A DNA stretch of 64,000 bases from Paenibacillus sp. UNC499MF (GCF_900107975.1 NZ_FNVF01000001.1:997237-1061236), one strand, 5' to 3'; numbered from the stretch's first letter, positions 16,764-25,632 are shown. Numbers and translations are program-made. The notes: generated from the sequence alone by a model not told the origin.

Positions 16764-17768
16764 CTTTTTCAGCAATAAAGAGATGAAGTACGGGGCACCG
16801 ATCAAGGCGACCATAATACCTGCGGCGATGCCGTCGGGTTCGATAATGTTGCGTCCGATCGTATCGGCAGCGAGAAGCATCCAGCCGCCGAGAAGAATGG
16901 CGAGGGGGATGAACATCTGATTTCTCGGGCCTACGAGCGATTTTGCGATATGGGGCGCCATAAGACCGATGAAGGAGATGCCGCCCGTTACGGAAACGAC
17001 GGAAGCCGCCAGTGCGATGGCCGCCAGCAGGAGGCCTGCCCGCTCTTTTTCGACCGCTACGCCGACGCCGACCGCTACGCTTTCGCTCATGCCGAGCAGG
17101 TTCAAGCGGTTAGCTTTATAGAGGACGAACGGAATGAGGAGGACCAGCCACGGAAGAACGGCGCCGATAAAAGGCCAGTCCGCTCCCCAGATGCTGCCGG
17201 CCAGCCATTTTGCGATAAAATCGACTTTGACCCGTTCCGCGGACGAGATGATCACAATCATGACGCCCGACAGGGCCATGGAAAATCCTACGCCGATCAG
17301 CACAAGCCTGACGGGCTGCAGGCCGGTTTTCCGGCTGTACGAAAGAAGATAAATCAGGCACGCGGTAATGAGTGCACCTGCAAAAGCGACGATCGGCAGC
17401 AAATAGACAAATGACCCGGGATCGATCGGGACGAATAAAAAGAAAACGGCAATGGCGACGCCTGCACCGGAATTGATTCCGATAATACCCGGATCGGCGA
17501 GGTCGTTGCGGGTAATACCTTGAAGAACCGCACCCGACAAGGCCAGTCCCATTCCCGCCAGGAGGGTGATAATAATACGCGGCAGGCGTATCGAGAACAA
17601 AACAAAATTTTCTTTGAACGACCCTTGGCCCAGCAGAGTGGGAAGCAGGCGGTCATACGACAAAGAAGAATACCCGAGCCCCATGCCTGCCACGATAGTT
17701 AAGACGATAAGCACGATAGCGCCGGCGACCAGGAGCCGCTGTTTCCGGATCAGAGAAGGATGGATCAT
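16761..17768 (-). CDS. Iron-siderophore ABC transporter permease (FecCD family), subunit 2
   Basis: 335-residue integral membrane protein, about ten predicted helices, of the BtuC/FecD/FhuG type. Diagnostic segments are 'PRIIITLLAGMGLALSGAVLQGITRNDLADPGIIGIN' in pattern (positions about 58-95) and 'GGISFIGLMAPHIAKSLVGP', the loop that contacts the ATPase. It forms the heterodimeric channel with the upstream permease. ATG at 17768 overlaps the stop of the upstream gene by 4 bp, with AGGAGGGAGAG upstream, which indicates translational coupling. It is the last gene of the Fur-regulated operon. Confidence 0.9.
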   Translation of the reverse strand: MIHPSLIRKQRLLVAGAIVLIVLTIVAGMGLGYSSLSYDRLLPTLLGQGSFKENFVLFSIRLPRIIITLLAGMGLALSGAVLQGITRNDLADPGIIGINSGAGVAIAVFFLFVPIDPGSFVYLLPIVAFAGALITACLIYLLSYSRKTGLQPVRLVLIGVGFSMALSGVMIVIISSAERVKVDFIAKWLAGSIWGADWPFIGAVLPWLVLLIPFVLYKANRLNLLGMSESVAVGVGVAVEKERAGLLLAAIALAASVVSVTGGISFIGLMAPHIAKSLVGPRNQMFIPLAILLGGWMLLAADTIGRNIIEPDGIAAGIMVALIGAPYFISLLLKK

Positions 17769-18784
17769 GAGAGGGCTCTCCCTCCTTTACGTTCAATGAG
17801 CAGGAAGAAAGGCAGTCCCAGCATAGCTACGATCGCGGCCGCAGGCGTTTCATACGGAGCGTGGATGGTCCTCGCGAGCGTGTCGGCGAAGAGCATGAAA
17901 GATGCGCCGCATACAGCCGACATCGGCAGGATGAAGCGGTAGTCGGTTCCGACGACGGCACGGACGATATGGGGGACCAGCAGGCCGATAAACGCCATAT
18001 TGCCGACGAGGGCCACGGAAGCGCCGGCGAGCAGAACGACGACGACAAAAAGGACCGCTTTCACCCGAAACGTCTTCTGGCCCAGCCCTACGGCAACTTC
18101 TTCGCTCAAGCTGAGAATGGTGAGCTGCTTCGAAAGAACAAACGAGATGAGAATTCCCGCCGCGATAAAAGGGGCGATAGTCTGAAGCTGGCTCCAGTTC
18201 GTACCGACCAAGCCGCCTGCGGTCCACATGGACACATCTTTGGAAATTTTGAAAATAAGCCCGATGCCTTCCGACACGGCATAAAGAAAGGCGGATACGG
18301 ATGCGCCTGCCAGTACGATTCTAAGCGCAGAGAATCCGCCCTTTTTGAGCGCCCCGATGCCGAAAACGAGCCCGGCTCCGATAACGGCTCCGACGAAGCA
18401 GGCCGTCATGATGCCGAAGTAGCCCACCGCCGGAACGAACGCGATCGTGAAGGCGAGCGCGGCGTTCGCGCCGGCGGTTAACCCGAGCAGGCCGGGATCC
18501 GCCAGCGGGTTGCGGGTCATGCCCTGCATAACGGCGCCGGATACGGCAAGCGCGGCGCCGACGAAAACGGCGGCAACCTCGCGCGGAAGCCGGATTTCCC
18601 GGAGAAGGGTGATCTGCCCGTCCGATGAGGAAGAAGTGAGAGCGAGCCAGACATCCTTTACGGTAACGTCGGCCGCGCCGAAAAGCATGGCCGCCATAAA
18701 CATGCCGGCAAATACGAAGATACCGGCTGCGAGCTTGTATGAAAAAGGAAGGATACGCGGGTTTTGTTTGTTCATCCGTCTCAT
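17765..18784 (-). CDS. Iron-siderophore ABC transporter permease (FecCD family), subunit 1
   Basis: 339 residues and about ten predicted membrane helices. Family signatures are 'LPREVAAVFVGAALAVSGAV' with 'GMTRNPLADPGLLGLTAG', and the coupling segment 'NMAFIGLLVPHIVRAVVG'. It pairs with the next gene to form the import channel for a ferric siderophore. The ATG at 18784 gives the longest form; an ATG at 18775 is also possible, as neither has a strong ribosome site. It is co-transcribed after the binding-protein gene (63-bp gap). Confidence 0.9.
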   Translation of the reverse strand: MRRMNKQNPRILPFSYKLAAGIFVFAGMFMAAMLFGAADVTVKDVWLALTSSSSDGQITLLREIRLPREVAAVFVGAALAVSGAVMQGMTRNPLADPGLLGLTAGANAALAFTIAFVPAVGYFGIMTACFVGAVIGAGLVFGIGALKKGGFSALRIVLAGASVSAFLYAVSEGIGLIFKISKDVSMWTAGGLVGTNWSQLQTIAPFIAAGILISFVLSKQLTILSLSEEVAVGLGQKTFRVKAVLFVVVVLLAGASVALVGNMAFIGLLVPHIVRAVVGTDYRFILPMSAVCGASFMLFADTLARTIHAPYETPAAAIVAMLGLPFFLLIERKGGRALS

Positions 18785-18847
18785 CTTTTCTGTATGGAAT
18801 GGAAGAAGGAATTCTTCCGAGAAAGAATCCCTTCAGGAGGGTGCTGC

Positions 18848-19768
18848 CTATTTCCCGAGATGCTGGATAAAGAAATCGAGCTGATAATTGAGGGTAAGCG
18901 GGTCGTTGAAGTAAAACTCTTTGGCGTTTGCTTCGTATACATGACCGTTTTTAACCGCGGGAATGTTTTTGTACGTTTCCGTCTGCTGGAACGCGTTATC
19001 GGCATCCGGGTTCTTACTGAAGATGACATAATCGCCGGCATATTGCGGCAGCACTTCGGCGGACAGAGCATAGTAGCCGTCTTTCAGCGCCATTTCTTTC
19101 ACTTTATCCGGCATTTTCAGCTTCATTTCCTGATAGAGGATTTCCGTTCCGCGGCCCCAGTTATCGCCGAAGACGTACAGCTGCTTGTCGAAGCTTTCGA
19201 TGACGGAAATCGTTTTATCCGCACCGATTTTGGCTTTGATGTCGTCGCCGGCTTTAGCCGCCCGTTTTTTGAAATCGTCGACCCAAGCTTTGGCTTCTTT
19301 TTCTTTATTGAGCAGTTTGCCGATTTCCAGATGCTGCGTGAGATAATCGACTTTTCCGTATGTAAAAGTGACGGTAGGAGCGATCTGCTTCAGCTTGTCG
19401 GCGTTTTTGATATTGGAAAGGCCGATGATCAGGTCCGGCTTCAGTTCGATGATTTTTTCCAGACTTTCGTCGGAAACTTCCTGAACGTCTTTTAATTTAT
19501 CGAAGCGGGAATTTTTTTTGGACCAGGAGTCCACGCCCACGAGGTTTACGTTGAGAGCCATAACGTTGCCGGCGAAGGTGGAAAGCACGATCACACGCTG
19601 AGGGTTTGCGGGAACTTCAACGGGACCGCTTTCGGACTGGTAGGTAATGGTTGCAGGCTGTTTACTATCCGAAGCGTTTCCTTTGTCGGCGTTGTTTTGC
19701 GGTTTGGCGCCGCAGGCGGACAGAGTGAGAACCAGAATGAGCAGAACGGGAAGCATAAGTCTTTTCAT
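18848..19768 (-). CDS. Iron-siderophore ABC transporter substrate-binding lipoprotein
   Basis: 306 residues with lipoprotein signal 'LVLTLSACG' and then a FeuA/YclQ-like fold: 'VIVLSTFAGNVMALNVNLVG', 'ELKPDLIIGLSNIKNADKLK', 'YALSAEVLPQYAGDYVIF'. It captures a ferric siderophore at the outer face of the membrane and delivers it to the two permeases encoded next. It is only distantly similar to the orphan binding protein at 2026-2955, so the ligands may differ. The gene order ATPase, binding protein, permease, permease is less common than binding protein first. Confidence 0.9.
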   Translation of the reverse strand: MKRLMLPVLLILVLTLSACGAKPQNNADKGNASDSKQPATITYQSESGPVEVPANPQRVIVLSTFAGNVMALNVNLVGVDSWSKKNSRFDKLKDVQEVSDESLEKIIELKPDLIIGLSNIKNADKLKQIAPTVTFTYGKVDYLTQHLEIGKLLNKEKEAKAWVDDFKKRAAKAGDDIKAKIGADKTISVIESFDKQLYVFGDNWGRGTEILYQEMKLKMPDKVKEMALKDGYYALSAEVLPQYAGDYVIFSKNPDADNAFQQTETYKNIPAVKNGHVYEANAKEFYFNDPLTLNYQLDFFIQHLGK

Positions 19769-19772
19769 GTTG

Positions 19773-20564
19773 TCAATCTCCCTTGATTAAGTTATAGGTG
19801 CAGCACATCGGCTTGCCCGTACGGGGATCGCGGCCGATCTCCGCGTCGATTTGAAACACTTGCTTTAAAACGTCGTGGCTGATCACTTCTTCGCAGCTCC
19901 CGGCTTTTACGACTTCACCGTCTTTAAGGGCGATGATATAGTCGGCGAACCGGGCAGCCTGATTAAGATCGTGAAGAACCATAACAATGGTGCGTCCCTG
20001 CTCGAGGTTCAGCTTGTGCAGAAGTTCAAGAACTTCCAGTTGATGCGCCATATCGAGATATGTGGTGGGCTCGTCGAGGAAAATGATTTCCGTCTCCTGG
20101 GCGAGCGCCATGGCGATCCAGACGCGCTGCCGCTGGCCTCCCGACAGGGCATCAACGGGGCGGTACTTGAACTCCCTTGTGCCGGTGACCTCCAGTGCCC
20201 AATCGATGACTTCGTAGTCCTTCTTCGTTAAGCGGCCGAAGCCCGTCTGATACGGAAACCGGCCGTAGGATACGAGCTCGCCGACCTTAAGCCCGTTAGC
20301 GCTTTCCGGAGACTGGGGGAGGATGGCCATTTTCCGGGCCAAAACCTTCGTGTTTTCCTTAGAAATCAGTTCGCCGTCCAGAAGGATGGAGCCCGACTGA
20401 TGGGAAATAATCCGGGTAGCCGCTTTCAGCAGCGTCGATTTGCCGCAGCCGTTGGCGCCGATAATCGTCGTGATTTTTTGGTCGGGAAACGACACGCTCA
20501 AATTTTTAACGATTAAACGATCCCCGTACCCGATGTTCAGTTCATCTGTATATAGGCGAACCAT
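19773..20564 (-). CDS. Iron-siderophore ABC transporter ATP-binding protein
   Basis: 263-residue FecE/FepC-type ATPase. It has Walker A 'GANGCGKST' (36-44), a Q-loop 'LPQSPE', signature 'LSGGQRQRVWIAMALAQ' (near 138) and Walker B 'IIFLDEPTTYLD' with the H-loop 'VLHDLNQ'. It powers the two permeases downstream. Two ATGs are adjacent: 20564 lies 7 nt from GGAGG and is preferred over 20567 (4 nt). First gene of the operon, directly behind the Fur box at 20609-20623. Confidence 0.92.
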   Translation of the reverse strand: MVRLYTDELNIGYGDRLIVKNLSVSFPDQKITTIIGANGCGKSTLLKAATRIISHQSGSILLDGELISKENTKVLARKMAILPQSPESANGLKVGELVSYGRFPYQTGFGRLTKKDYEVIDWALEVTGTREFKYRPVDALSGGQRQRVWIAMALAQETEIIFLDEPTTYLDMAHQLEVLELLHKLNLEQGRTIVMVLHDLNQAARFADYIIALKDGEVVKAGSCEEVISHDVLKQVFQIDAEIGRDPRTGKPMCCTYNLIKGD

Positions 20565-20608
20565 CATGCGACCTCCAATAGGTGTGTAAAAATAAACGCC
20601 GTTATCAT

Positions 20609-20623
20609 TGATAATGATTATCA
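20609..20623. promoter_or_regulatory. Fur box of the siderophore ABC operon
   Basis: An exact TGATAATGATTATCA 7-1-7 repeat lies 45 bp before the ATPase start. It is flanked by further ATCAT repeats, so two Fur dimers could bind. Confidence 0.92.
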
Positions 20624-20715
20624 TCATCAGTACATTACATACTTTAATAGGGGGACAAACATTTGTCAACCCGCATTTGGACTTGTAAAATTTAAGAAAA
20701 GATCGTATATTTTAT

Positions 20716-20730
20716 TGAGAATGATAATCA
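20716..20730. promoter_or_regulatory. Fur box of the ferredoxin-NADP reductase gene
   Basis: TGAGAATGATAATCA matches the 7-1-7 Fur consensus at 13 of 15 positions and lies 32 bp before the start of the plus-strand reductase gene. Confidence 0.8.
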
Positions 20731-20761
20731 ATCACAACTTAAAGGCAAGGAGTGCGGGAAC

Positions 20762-21811
20762 ATGAACGAGAAAGAACTATTCGATGTAACTGTCATTGGA
20801 GGGGGGCCGGCGGGTCTCTACTCCGCTTTCTATAGTGGGTTAAGGGAACTCAAAACGAAGATCATCGAGTTTCAGCCGCATTTGGGCGGGAAAATTCATG
20901 TGTATCCGGAGAAAATGATCTGGGATGTGGGGGGGCATACGCCGCTTCCAGGGGCTGAACTCATTGAAAAGCTGGTGGAACAGGGGTTAACGTTCCGTCC
21001 CGAAGTGGTGTTGAATGAAAAGGTGGAGTCGATTAACCGCGACGATGAAGGAATTTTTATTTTACATACGGCTTCCGGACAGAAGCATTATTCCAAAACG
21101 GTTATCGTGGCTGTCGGCGGAGGGATCTTGAAGCCGCAAAGGCTGCAAATCGAGGGAGCGGAGCGGTACGAGGTTTCGAACTTGAACTACACGGTGAAAT
21201 CGCTGCAGCGCTTCAAGGACAAGACGGTGGTCATTTCCGGAGGCGGAAATTCGGCGGTCGACTGGGCGAACGAGCTGGAACCCGTAGCGAAGCAGGTCTA
21301 TCTGACTCACCGCAAGGAGGCGCTCACCGGTCACGAAGCGCAGGTCAAGCAGCTGATGGAGAGCTCCGCCGTTTGCTTCCTGAATTCGTCGATTACGAAG
21401 CTGATCGCCGCTTCCAGCCATGACATCATCGAGTATGTCGAGCTGACGAATCACTTGACGGGCGAGCTCACCCATCTGCCGGTCGATGAAGTGATCATCA
21501 ATCACGGCTATGAACGGGACAGCACCCTGCTCAAAAGCAGTGGACTAGAGATTGAACTGGCGGATGATTTCTACATTGCGGGCAGCGCTTCAAGCGTCTC
21601 GACGGTGGAAGGGCTTTATGCCGCCGGGGATATTCTGAAGCATGACGGCAAGCTGCATTTAATCGCCGGCGCTTTCCAGGATGCGGCGAACGCGGTCAAC
21701 CAGGCGAAGCAGTATATCCAGCCGGGCTCGGATAAAACCGGCATGGTTTCTTCCCATAACGATATCTTCAAGAAACGGAACCGTGAGCTTGTGAAGCAGC
21801 TGATGGGGTAG
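20762..21811 (+). CDS. Ferredoxin--NADP+ reductase, thioredoxin-reductase-like type (YumC/YcgT family)
   Basis: 349-residue FAD- and NADPH-binding flavoprotein. The FAD-binding motif 'VIGGGPAGLYSAFYSG' lies at 11-26 and the NADPH-binding motif 'VISGGGNSAVDWANEL' near 157-172. The CxxC redox pair of true thioredoxin reductases is absent, which marks the ferredoxin-NADP reductase type 2 group. These enzymes reduce ferredoxin or flavodoxin. The B. subtilis paralogue YcgT is iron-regulated, so with the Fur box and the divergent siderophore operon here a role in reductive iron release is likely, by inference. ATG at 20762 follows AAGGAGTG. Confidence 0.9.
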   Translation: MNEKELFDVTVIGGGPAGLYSAFYSGLRELKTKIIEFQPHLGGKIHVYPEKMIWDVGGHTPLPGAELIEKLVEQGLTFRPEVVLNEKVESINRDDEGIFILHTASGQKHYSKTVIVAVGGGILKPQRLQIEGAERYEVSNLNYTVKSLQRFKDKTVVISGGGNSAVDWANELEPVAKQVYLTHRKEALTGHEAQVKQLMESSAVCFLNSSITKLIAASSHDIIEYVELTNHLTGELTHLPVDEVIINHGYERDSTLLKSSGLEIELADDFYIAGSASSVSTVEGLYAAGDILKHDGKLHLIAGAFQDAANAVNQAKQYIQPGSDKTGMVSSHNDIFKKRNRELVKQLMG

Positions 21812-21877
21812 GGGCGGTACATTCCGGTACGGAAATGCAAGACCTAAAAAGGTTCATGTACCGCCTTGTTCTCAAGG

Positions 21878-21898
21878 CAGGTTCAGGAACCTTTTTAT
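21878..21898 (+). terminator. Intrinsic terminator after the reductase gene
   Basis: AGGTTC pairs with GAACCT, followed by TTTTTATT. A larger imperfect hairpin, GGCGGTACAT with ATGTACCGCC, lies just upstream (about 21813-21864). Confidence 0.7.
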
Positions 21899-22053
21899 TC
21901 GTGTGTGGGCCGATCTCGGCGGGCGCGTTTCTCTATGGAAGGGGAAGCTTCAGACATGCCAGCAAGCATTTGCCCACAGGAGCGAACCGAGGTTCATCCG
22001 AGGCTCACCCGTGGCTTACGCTAAACTCGCCCCTGATCAATCTTCCGAGCCTT

Positions 22054-22473
22054 TTAAACGGGGAGCCGGGAATTTCTCGACATTCCGTAAAAGTCCGGAT
22101 ACATCAGCTTAAACCCGAAGGATTGGTACAACCGGATTCCCGGCGTATCCGAAATGACGAACACCTGTGATCCTTCGGACGCATTCTCATCGAGGTACCT
22201 GACAAGTTCCTGCATAATCCTTTCTTCGACAACGCTTCTTTGTTCCCCGCAAGAAGGATGCACCAGTACATCCACCACTTGAAAATAGCAGGCTCCATCC
22301 CCGACGATTCTTCCCATTCCCATGAGCCGGGATTTCTCGTCACGCACAACTACCGTGAAAATGGAGCCGTTCAAACCGGCCGCGGCTGCGGCTTCTTCCA
22401 AGGGAGCTAACCCTGCGAGTTTCCTCAACTCGGCATACTCCATGGGACCGGGCCGCTCATGCTTAACGTACAT
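22054..22473 (-). CDS. GNAT family N-acetyltransferase
   Basis: 139 residues, one GNAT domain. 'MGMGRIVGDGACYFQVVDVLVHP' forms strands 3 and 4, and 'IRLYQSFGFKLMYPDFYGM' is the usual C-terminal end. In motif A the usual RxxGxG/A stretch reads 'GEQRSVVEERIMQELV', a divergent acetyl-CoA loop also seen in other proteins of this subfamily. Substrate unknown. ATG at 22473 was chosen because AAGGAGAGG lies 7 nt upstream; an earlier ATG at 22491 overlaps this ribosome site. Monocistronic. Confidence 0.85.
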   Translation of the reverse strand: MYVKHERPGPMEYAELRKLAGLAPLEEAAAAAGLNGSIFTVVVRDEKSRLMGMGRIVGDGACYFQVVDVLVHPSCGEQRSVVEERIMQELVRYLDENASEGSQVFVISDTPGIRLYQSFGFKLMYPDFYGMSRNSRLPV

Positions 22474-22631
22474 ATCAACCTCTCCTTTCATCCTACAGCC
22501 TCACTATACAACATGAATGCAAGTGATAAGGAAGCGGCAATAACGCGGGGATTTTAGGGAGTCGGTGCACATAAAGATTATCTTAGGACTTTAAACTTTT
22601 AGTTTAGAAATTCCGGTTTCCTCCCGTAATA

Positions 22632-22664
22632 CAAAAAAAGAACCGCGCAAAGCGGTTCTTTTTA
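22632..22664. terminator. Bidirectional terminator
   Basis: AAAGAACCGC pairs with GCGGTTCTTT around GCAAA, with A- and T-rich flanks. On the minus strand it serves the decayed gene at 22734. Confidence 0.85.
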
Positions 22665-22733
22665 AATAGGCGAGCGGTGTACGAGCCGTATCGCACACGG
22701 ATGGCGCTCCCGTCCGGTTATGCAGCCGTCGTT

Positions 22734-23080
22734 TTATTTGCCGGCTTTTAACGTGGTACCCAGCGGATTGCTCGAATTGATCACATAATCCCCTTTGCCG
22801 CCGAGCGGGAAGTCTGGAGAAATATTGCTCGGGAAAGTTGTGTGTAGCTGCCGCCGGATTGCGATTGCACGAGCACGTTGCTGAAAGAAGCGTTGGTGTA
22901 GCTGTTTTTGTCCTGGTTATCCAGCGTGGAATGAACCATTTTTACGGTTGTTGCCGCTTTAAGCGCACCCGCATTCGCGACCGGAAGGTTTGTATAGGCC
23001 GCGACGCCGTTTACATAGAGAGTGGCGGTGTCGTTCAAGTTATGACCAGCTTTAGGGACTTTCGATACGATTAGAAATGT
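22734..23080 (-). pseudogene. 3' remnant of a secreted carbohydrate-active or beta-sandwich protein, frameshifted
   Basis: The reverse strand encodes the C-terminal end of a larger protein: 'NDTATLYVNGVAAYTNLPV', then 'VHSTLDNQDKNSYTNASFSN'. The frame breaks near 22830, where one base seems missing in TTTCCC, and resumes as 'PSNISPDFPLGGKGDYVINS' with stop TAA at 22734-22736, directly before a terminator. The 5' part is missing. The exact family was not recognised; the 'LYVNG' and terminal 'GDYVINSSNPLG' segments recall extracellular polysaccharide-acting proteins. The frame stays open upstream to about 23080. Confidence 0.6.
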
Positions 23081-23162
23081 TCTAGAAGCTTTGGGGGTTC
23101 AAATGAGCGAGGTGGGGGAAGGACTAATAAGTGTAGCTATCGACACCTTGAAATCTAAATAG
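23046..23162 (+). pseudogene. 3' remnant of an XRE/addiction-module-type HTH regulator
   Basis: The plus strand encodes 38 codons, 'PALGTFDTIRNVLEALGVQM' and then 'SEVGEGLISVAIDTLKSK' before TAG. The first part resembles the last helix-turn-helix half of XRE-type antitoxins, which usually read P-x-L-x-T-l-x-x-V-L-x-A-L-G. The frame is closed by TGA immediately upstream, so only the 3' end survives. It abuts and partly overlaps the opposite-strand remnant, marking a recombination junction near 23046. Confidence 0.4.
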
Positions 23163-23171
23163 CAAATTTCA

Positions 23172-23209
23172 GAAGAGAGCAATGTCTAACAATAGGTTTT
23201 GCTCTTTTT
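23172..23209. terminator. Repeated terminator hairpin, copy 1
   Basis: GAGCAAtgtCTAacaaTAGgttTTGCTC with T5 behind it, 10 nt after the XRE remnant stop. Same sequence family as the hairpins at 23872 and 25589. Confidence 0.8.
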
Positions 23210-23367
23210 CATTGCGTTTTAATTATATACATATATAGTAAATTGGTAATATGATAACCTTTTTTGGTAAGTTGGTGACACAATGCACAGCAACTGTTGA
23301 AATCCATAATTTGTAATTATATGATGATAATGTATCAAATAGAAACTATTATAAAGGAGTGTCAACA

Positions 23368-23850
23368 ATGAAAAAAACTTTTTCCAAATTAGCGGCTGCT
23401 GCAACTCTTCTCTCTTCTGCTTTATTGATTTCGGTTGCACCAGCAGGTGCCACTTCTGCACTTAGTGGAAATTCTAGTGTTTCCGTGAATGAAAGTTCCC
23501 AATCCAGTGGTATTATCACTCCTTACGCGATCAAAGATACATTAACTTGGGATTTGAATGGCAATGTTGTGGACCCTAGCACCAGTTATTCCATCACAGT
23601 TGGATATCCGAATATCAAACTGTATGCCAAAAATACAGGAGCATATGATTTCAGAATCGAAGTAAAACACAATGCTAAGAATAAGGTTATTTTTGATAAG
23701 ACGGTTAAAGCAGGTGGAACGGTAGAAGCAATAAACAACGATAGCAGTCCAACTGTTCCCTCCGGCGATTATACTGTAACAGTCTACGGTGGATCTGGTA
23801 AGCCAAAAGGACAAGTCGTCCTTAAGAGTTCTGACACGAAATGGCAATAA
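23368..23850 (+). CDS. Small secreted protein of unknown function
   Basis: 160 residues. A clear Sec signal peptide (about 1-29, KKTF start, hydrophobic core, 'APAGATSA' cleavage area) precedes a Ser-rich linker and a roughly 105-residue beta-strand-rich domain ('ITVGYPNIKLYAKNTGAYDF', 'KTVKAGGTVEAINN', 'GDYTVTVYGGSGKPKG') that looks like an extracellular immunoglobulin-like or C2-like sandwich. No family recognised. ATG at 23368 is 8 nt after AAAGGAG. The gene is AT-richer than its surroundings and sits in the decayed island between two copies of the repeated terminator. Confidence 0.8.
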   Translation: MKKTFSKLAAAATLLSSALLISVAPAGATSALSGNSSVSVNESSQSSGIITPYAIKDTLTWDLNGNVVDPSTSYSITVGYPNIKLYAKNTGAYDFRIEVKHNAKNKVIFDKTVKAGGTVEAINNDSSPTVPSGDYTVTVYGGSGKPKGQVVLKSSDTKWQ

Positions 23851-23871
23851 GCATATAGTATGATGGAAGTG

Positions 23872-23912
23872 AAAAAAGGAGCAATGCCTAACAATAGGTG
23901 TTGCTCTTTTTT
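23872..23912. terminator. Repeated terminator hairpin, copy 2
   Basis: A6 then GGAGCAATGCCTA, a short loop, TAGGTGTTGCTC and T6. It lies 22 nt after the secreted-protein stop and differs from copy 3 by only a few bases in loop and tail. Confidence 0.85.
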
Positions 23913-24084
23913 CATCTGTTTTGTGCCCAAGAAAATATTGTAATATTCAAAACCCATGTTATGTTTTTCTGGCAGGGTATTTAGTCCTATTTTGTAGTGA
24001 CAAACAGCAGGGAGGAAGTCTATGGGAAATACTCTGAATTTGCAACCAGATTAAGTTGAGCAAACAAGCTAATGGAGGGTCTTT

Positions 24085-25583
24085 ATGAAAAAACGAATTT
24101 ACACGATGATTATGGGTTTTGCATTATTTGCATTGTTTGTTGTAGTTCCGGGAAGAGCATCGGCTACGGATATTAATGTTTCATTAGATAATGAGAAAAT
24201 TAAATTTGATGAGAATCCCGTACTTGAAGATGGCACCACACTCGTTCAGTTTAGACCAATCTTTGAAAAATTAGGTTTGTCTATTAAATGGGATGGGAAC
24301 AAACTAGAAGTTACAGGCACAAAAAGCAACCTAGAAATTAAACTGACCATAGGGGAAAAATTTGCGTTCGTTAACGGTGAAAAAAGGAACTAGAAAAAGC
24401 ACCTAGACTTGCCAATGGCAATACTCTTGTACCGTTACGTTTTGTTACAGAAGCAAGCGGAGGTATAATCACTTGGTCGTCTGTATCTAGTTGGGTATCT
24501 ATTTTTGTTAATGAAAAACCAACGATACATGATGCGGCTTTTGGCAATGATACAAAATTGTTAGAAGAACACATTAAAAAAAATGTTCCAATAGATTCCT
24601 TAGATAAGTATTCTAGAACTCCACTTTTGATAGCTGCACAAGAAAGCTCAACTGATGTTATTAGGATTCTTTTAAGTCATGGCGCCAATGTAAACAAAGC
24701 AGATGAGTATGGTTGAACTCCACTGATCTATGCAGCAATGAGATCTGAAAAAGATGTCGTGCAACTATTGTTAAAAGGTGGGGCAGATCCAAACCTTGCA
24801 GCAAATGATCACGCAACTGCCTTAATTTATACGGCTTCTAGCAAGTCAAATGAAGGCACCGAAGTTTTGAGAATGTTATTGGATGCCGGTGCCAATCCAA
24901 ATGTACTTACTGACTATGGAAGGACTCCACTTTTAGCAGCAGCATCGGGAGATCATGTTGATAGAGTCAAGTTGCTAATCGAAAAAGGAGCAGATCCTTA
25001 TCAAAAGTTAAATACACATCCACTAACTGATGCTGCTACAAAAGAAAAACTTAAAAATATTATTGCAGGATTACAACCAAGCAAAGATAGTGGAACAAGC
25101 ACACCTAAAGGAAACACAAATACAGAAAACAAAGGTAAAGGAAATCTAAAAGGAACTATCACATGGCGATATAATGAATATATAGGAACAAAACCAGATA
25201 TTGATGCCAGAGTTTACCTGATTCCCGTCAACTTCGACAAGAACAGCATAACTGAAGAACAATCACGTCGTTTTACATTTGGTTATACACCTGATAACAA
25301 CACTAGCTTGTACTACAAAAGCGCAAATGGATACGGAAATTTCGAAATTAATTCCATTGACGCAGGTGACTACTATGCAGTAATTTCTTCAAGTAAAACA
25401 AAGCGCAGAAGTCTAGAACCCCTAAGTGAATATGTGGTAAGTACTCTGAAACCTCTCTTGAGAGATTGGGATGACTTTTCCAAATTCTTTTTGCAAATGA
25501 ACAAGCATGAGGTGAAACGAATTACCATCAAACCGAATGAAACCCTGAATATAAGCCATGATTTTGGATACACTTATTATTAA
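24085..25583 (+). pseudogene. Secreted copper-amine-oxidase-N-domain and ankyrin-repeat protein, broken by a frameshift and a stop
   Basis: Would encode about 499 residues: signal peptide (1-27), a copper amine oxidase N-terminal-like domain ('DGTTLVQFRPIFEKLGLSIK', then 'NGNTLVPLRFVTEASGG'), four to five ankyrin repeats ('TPLLIAAQESSTDVIRILLS', 'TALIYTASSKSNEGTEVLRM'), a Thr/Lys linker and a C-terminal beta domain. Two lesions are visible. One A is missing from the A6 run at about 24380-24385, which gives an early stop at 24391. An in-frame TGA at 24713-24715 stands where the ankyrin motif D-x-x-G-W-T-P-L expects TGG. The 3' part could in principle restart at 24738. The A-run makes a sequencing error or slippage possible for the first lesion; the second looks like a true nonsense change. 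Confidence 0.8.
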
Positions 25584-25588
25584 GAAAG

Positions 25589-25632
25589 CAAAAAAGGAGC
25601 AATGCCTAATGAATAGGTGTTGCTCCTTTTTT
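25589..25632. terminator. Repeated terminator hairpin, copy 3
   Basis: AAAAAGGAGCAATGCCTA, loop, TAGGTGTTGCTCCTTTTTT, five nucleotides after the stop of the ankyrin pseudogene. Confidence 0.88.
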
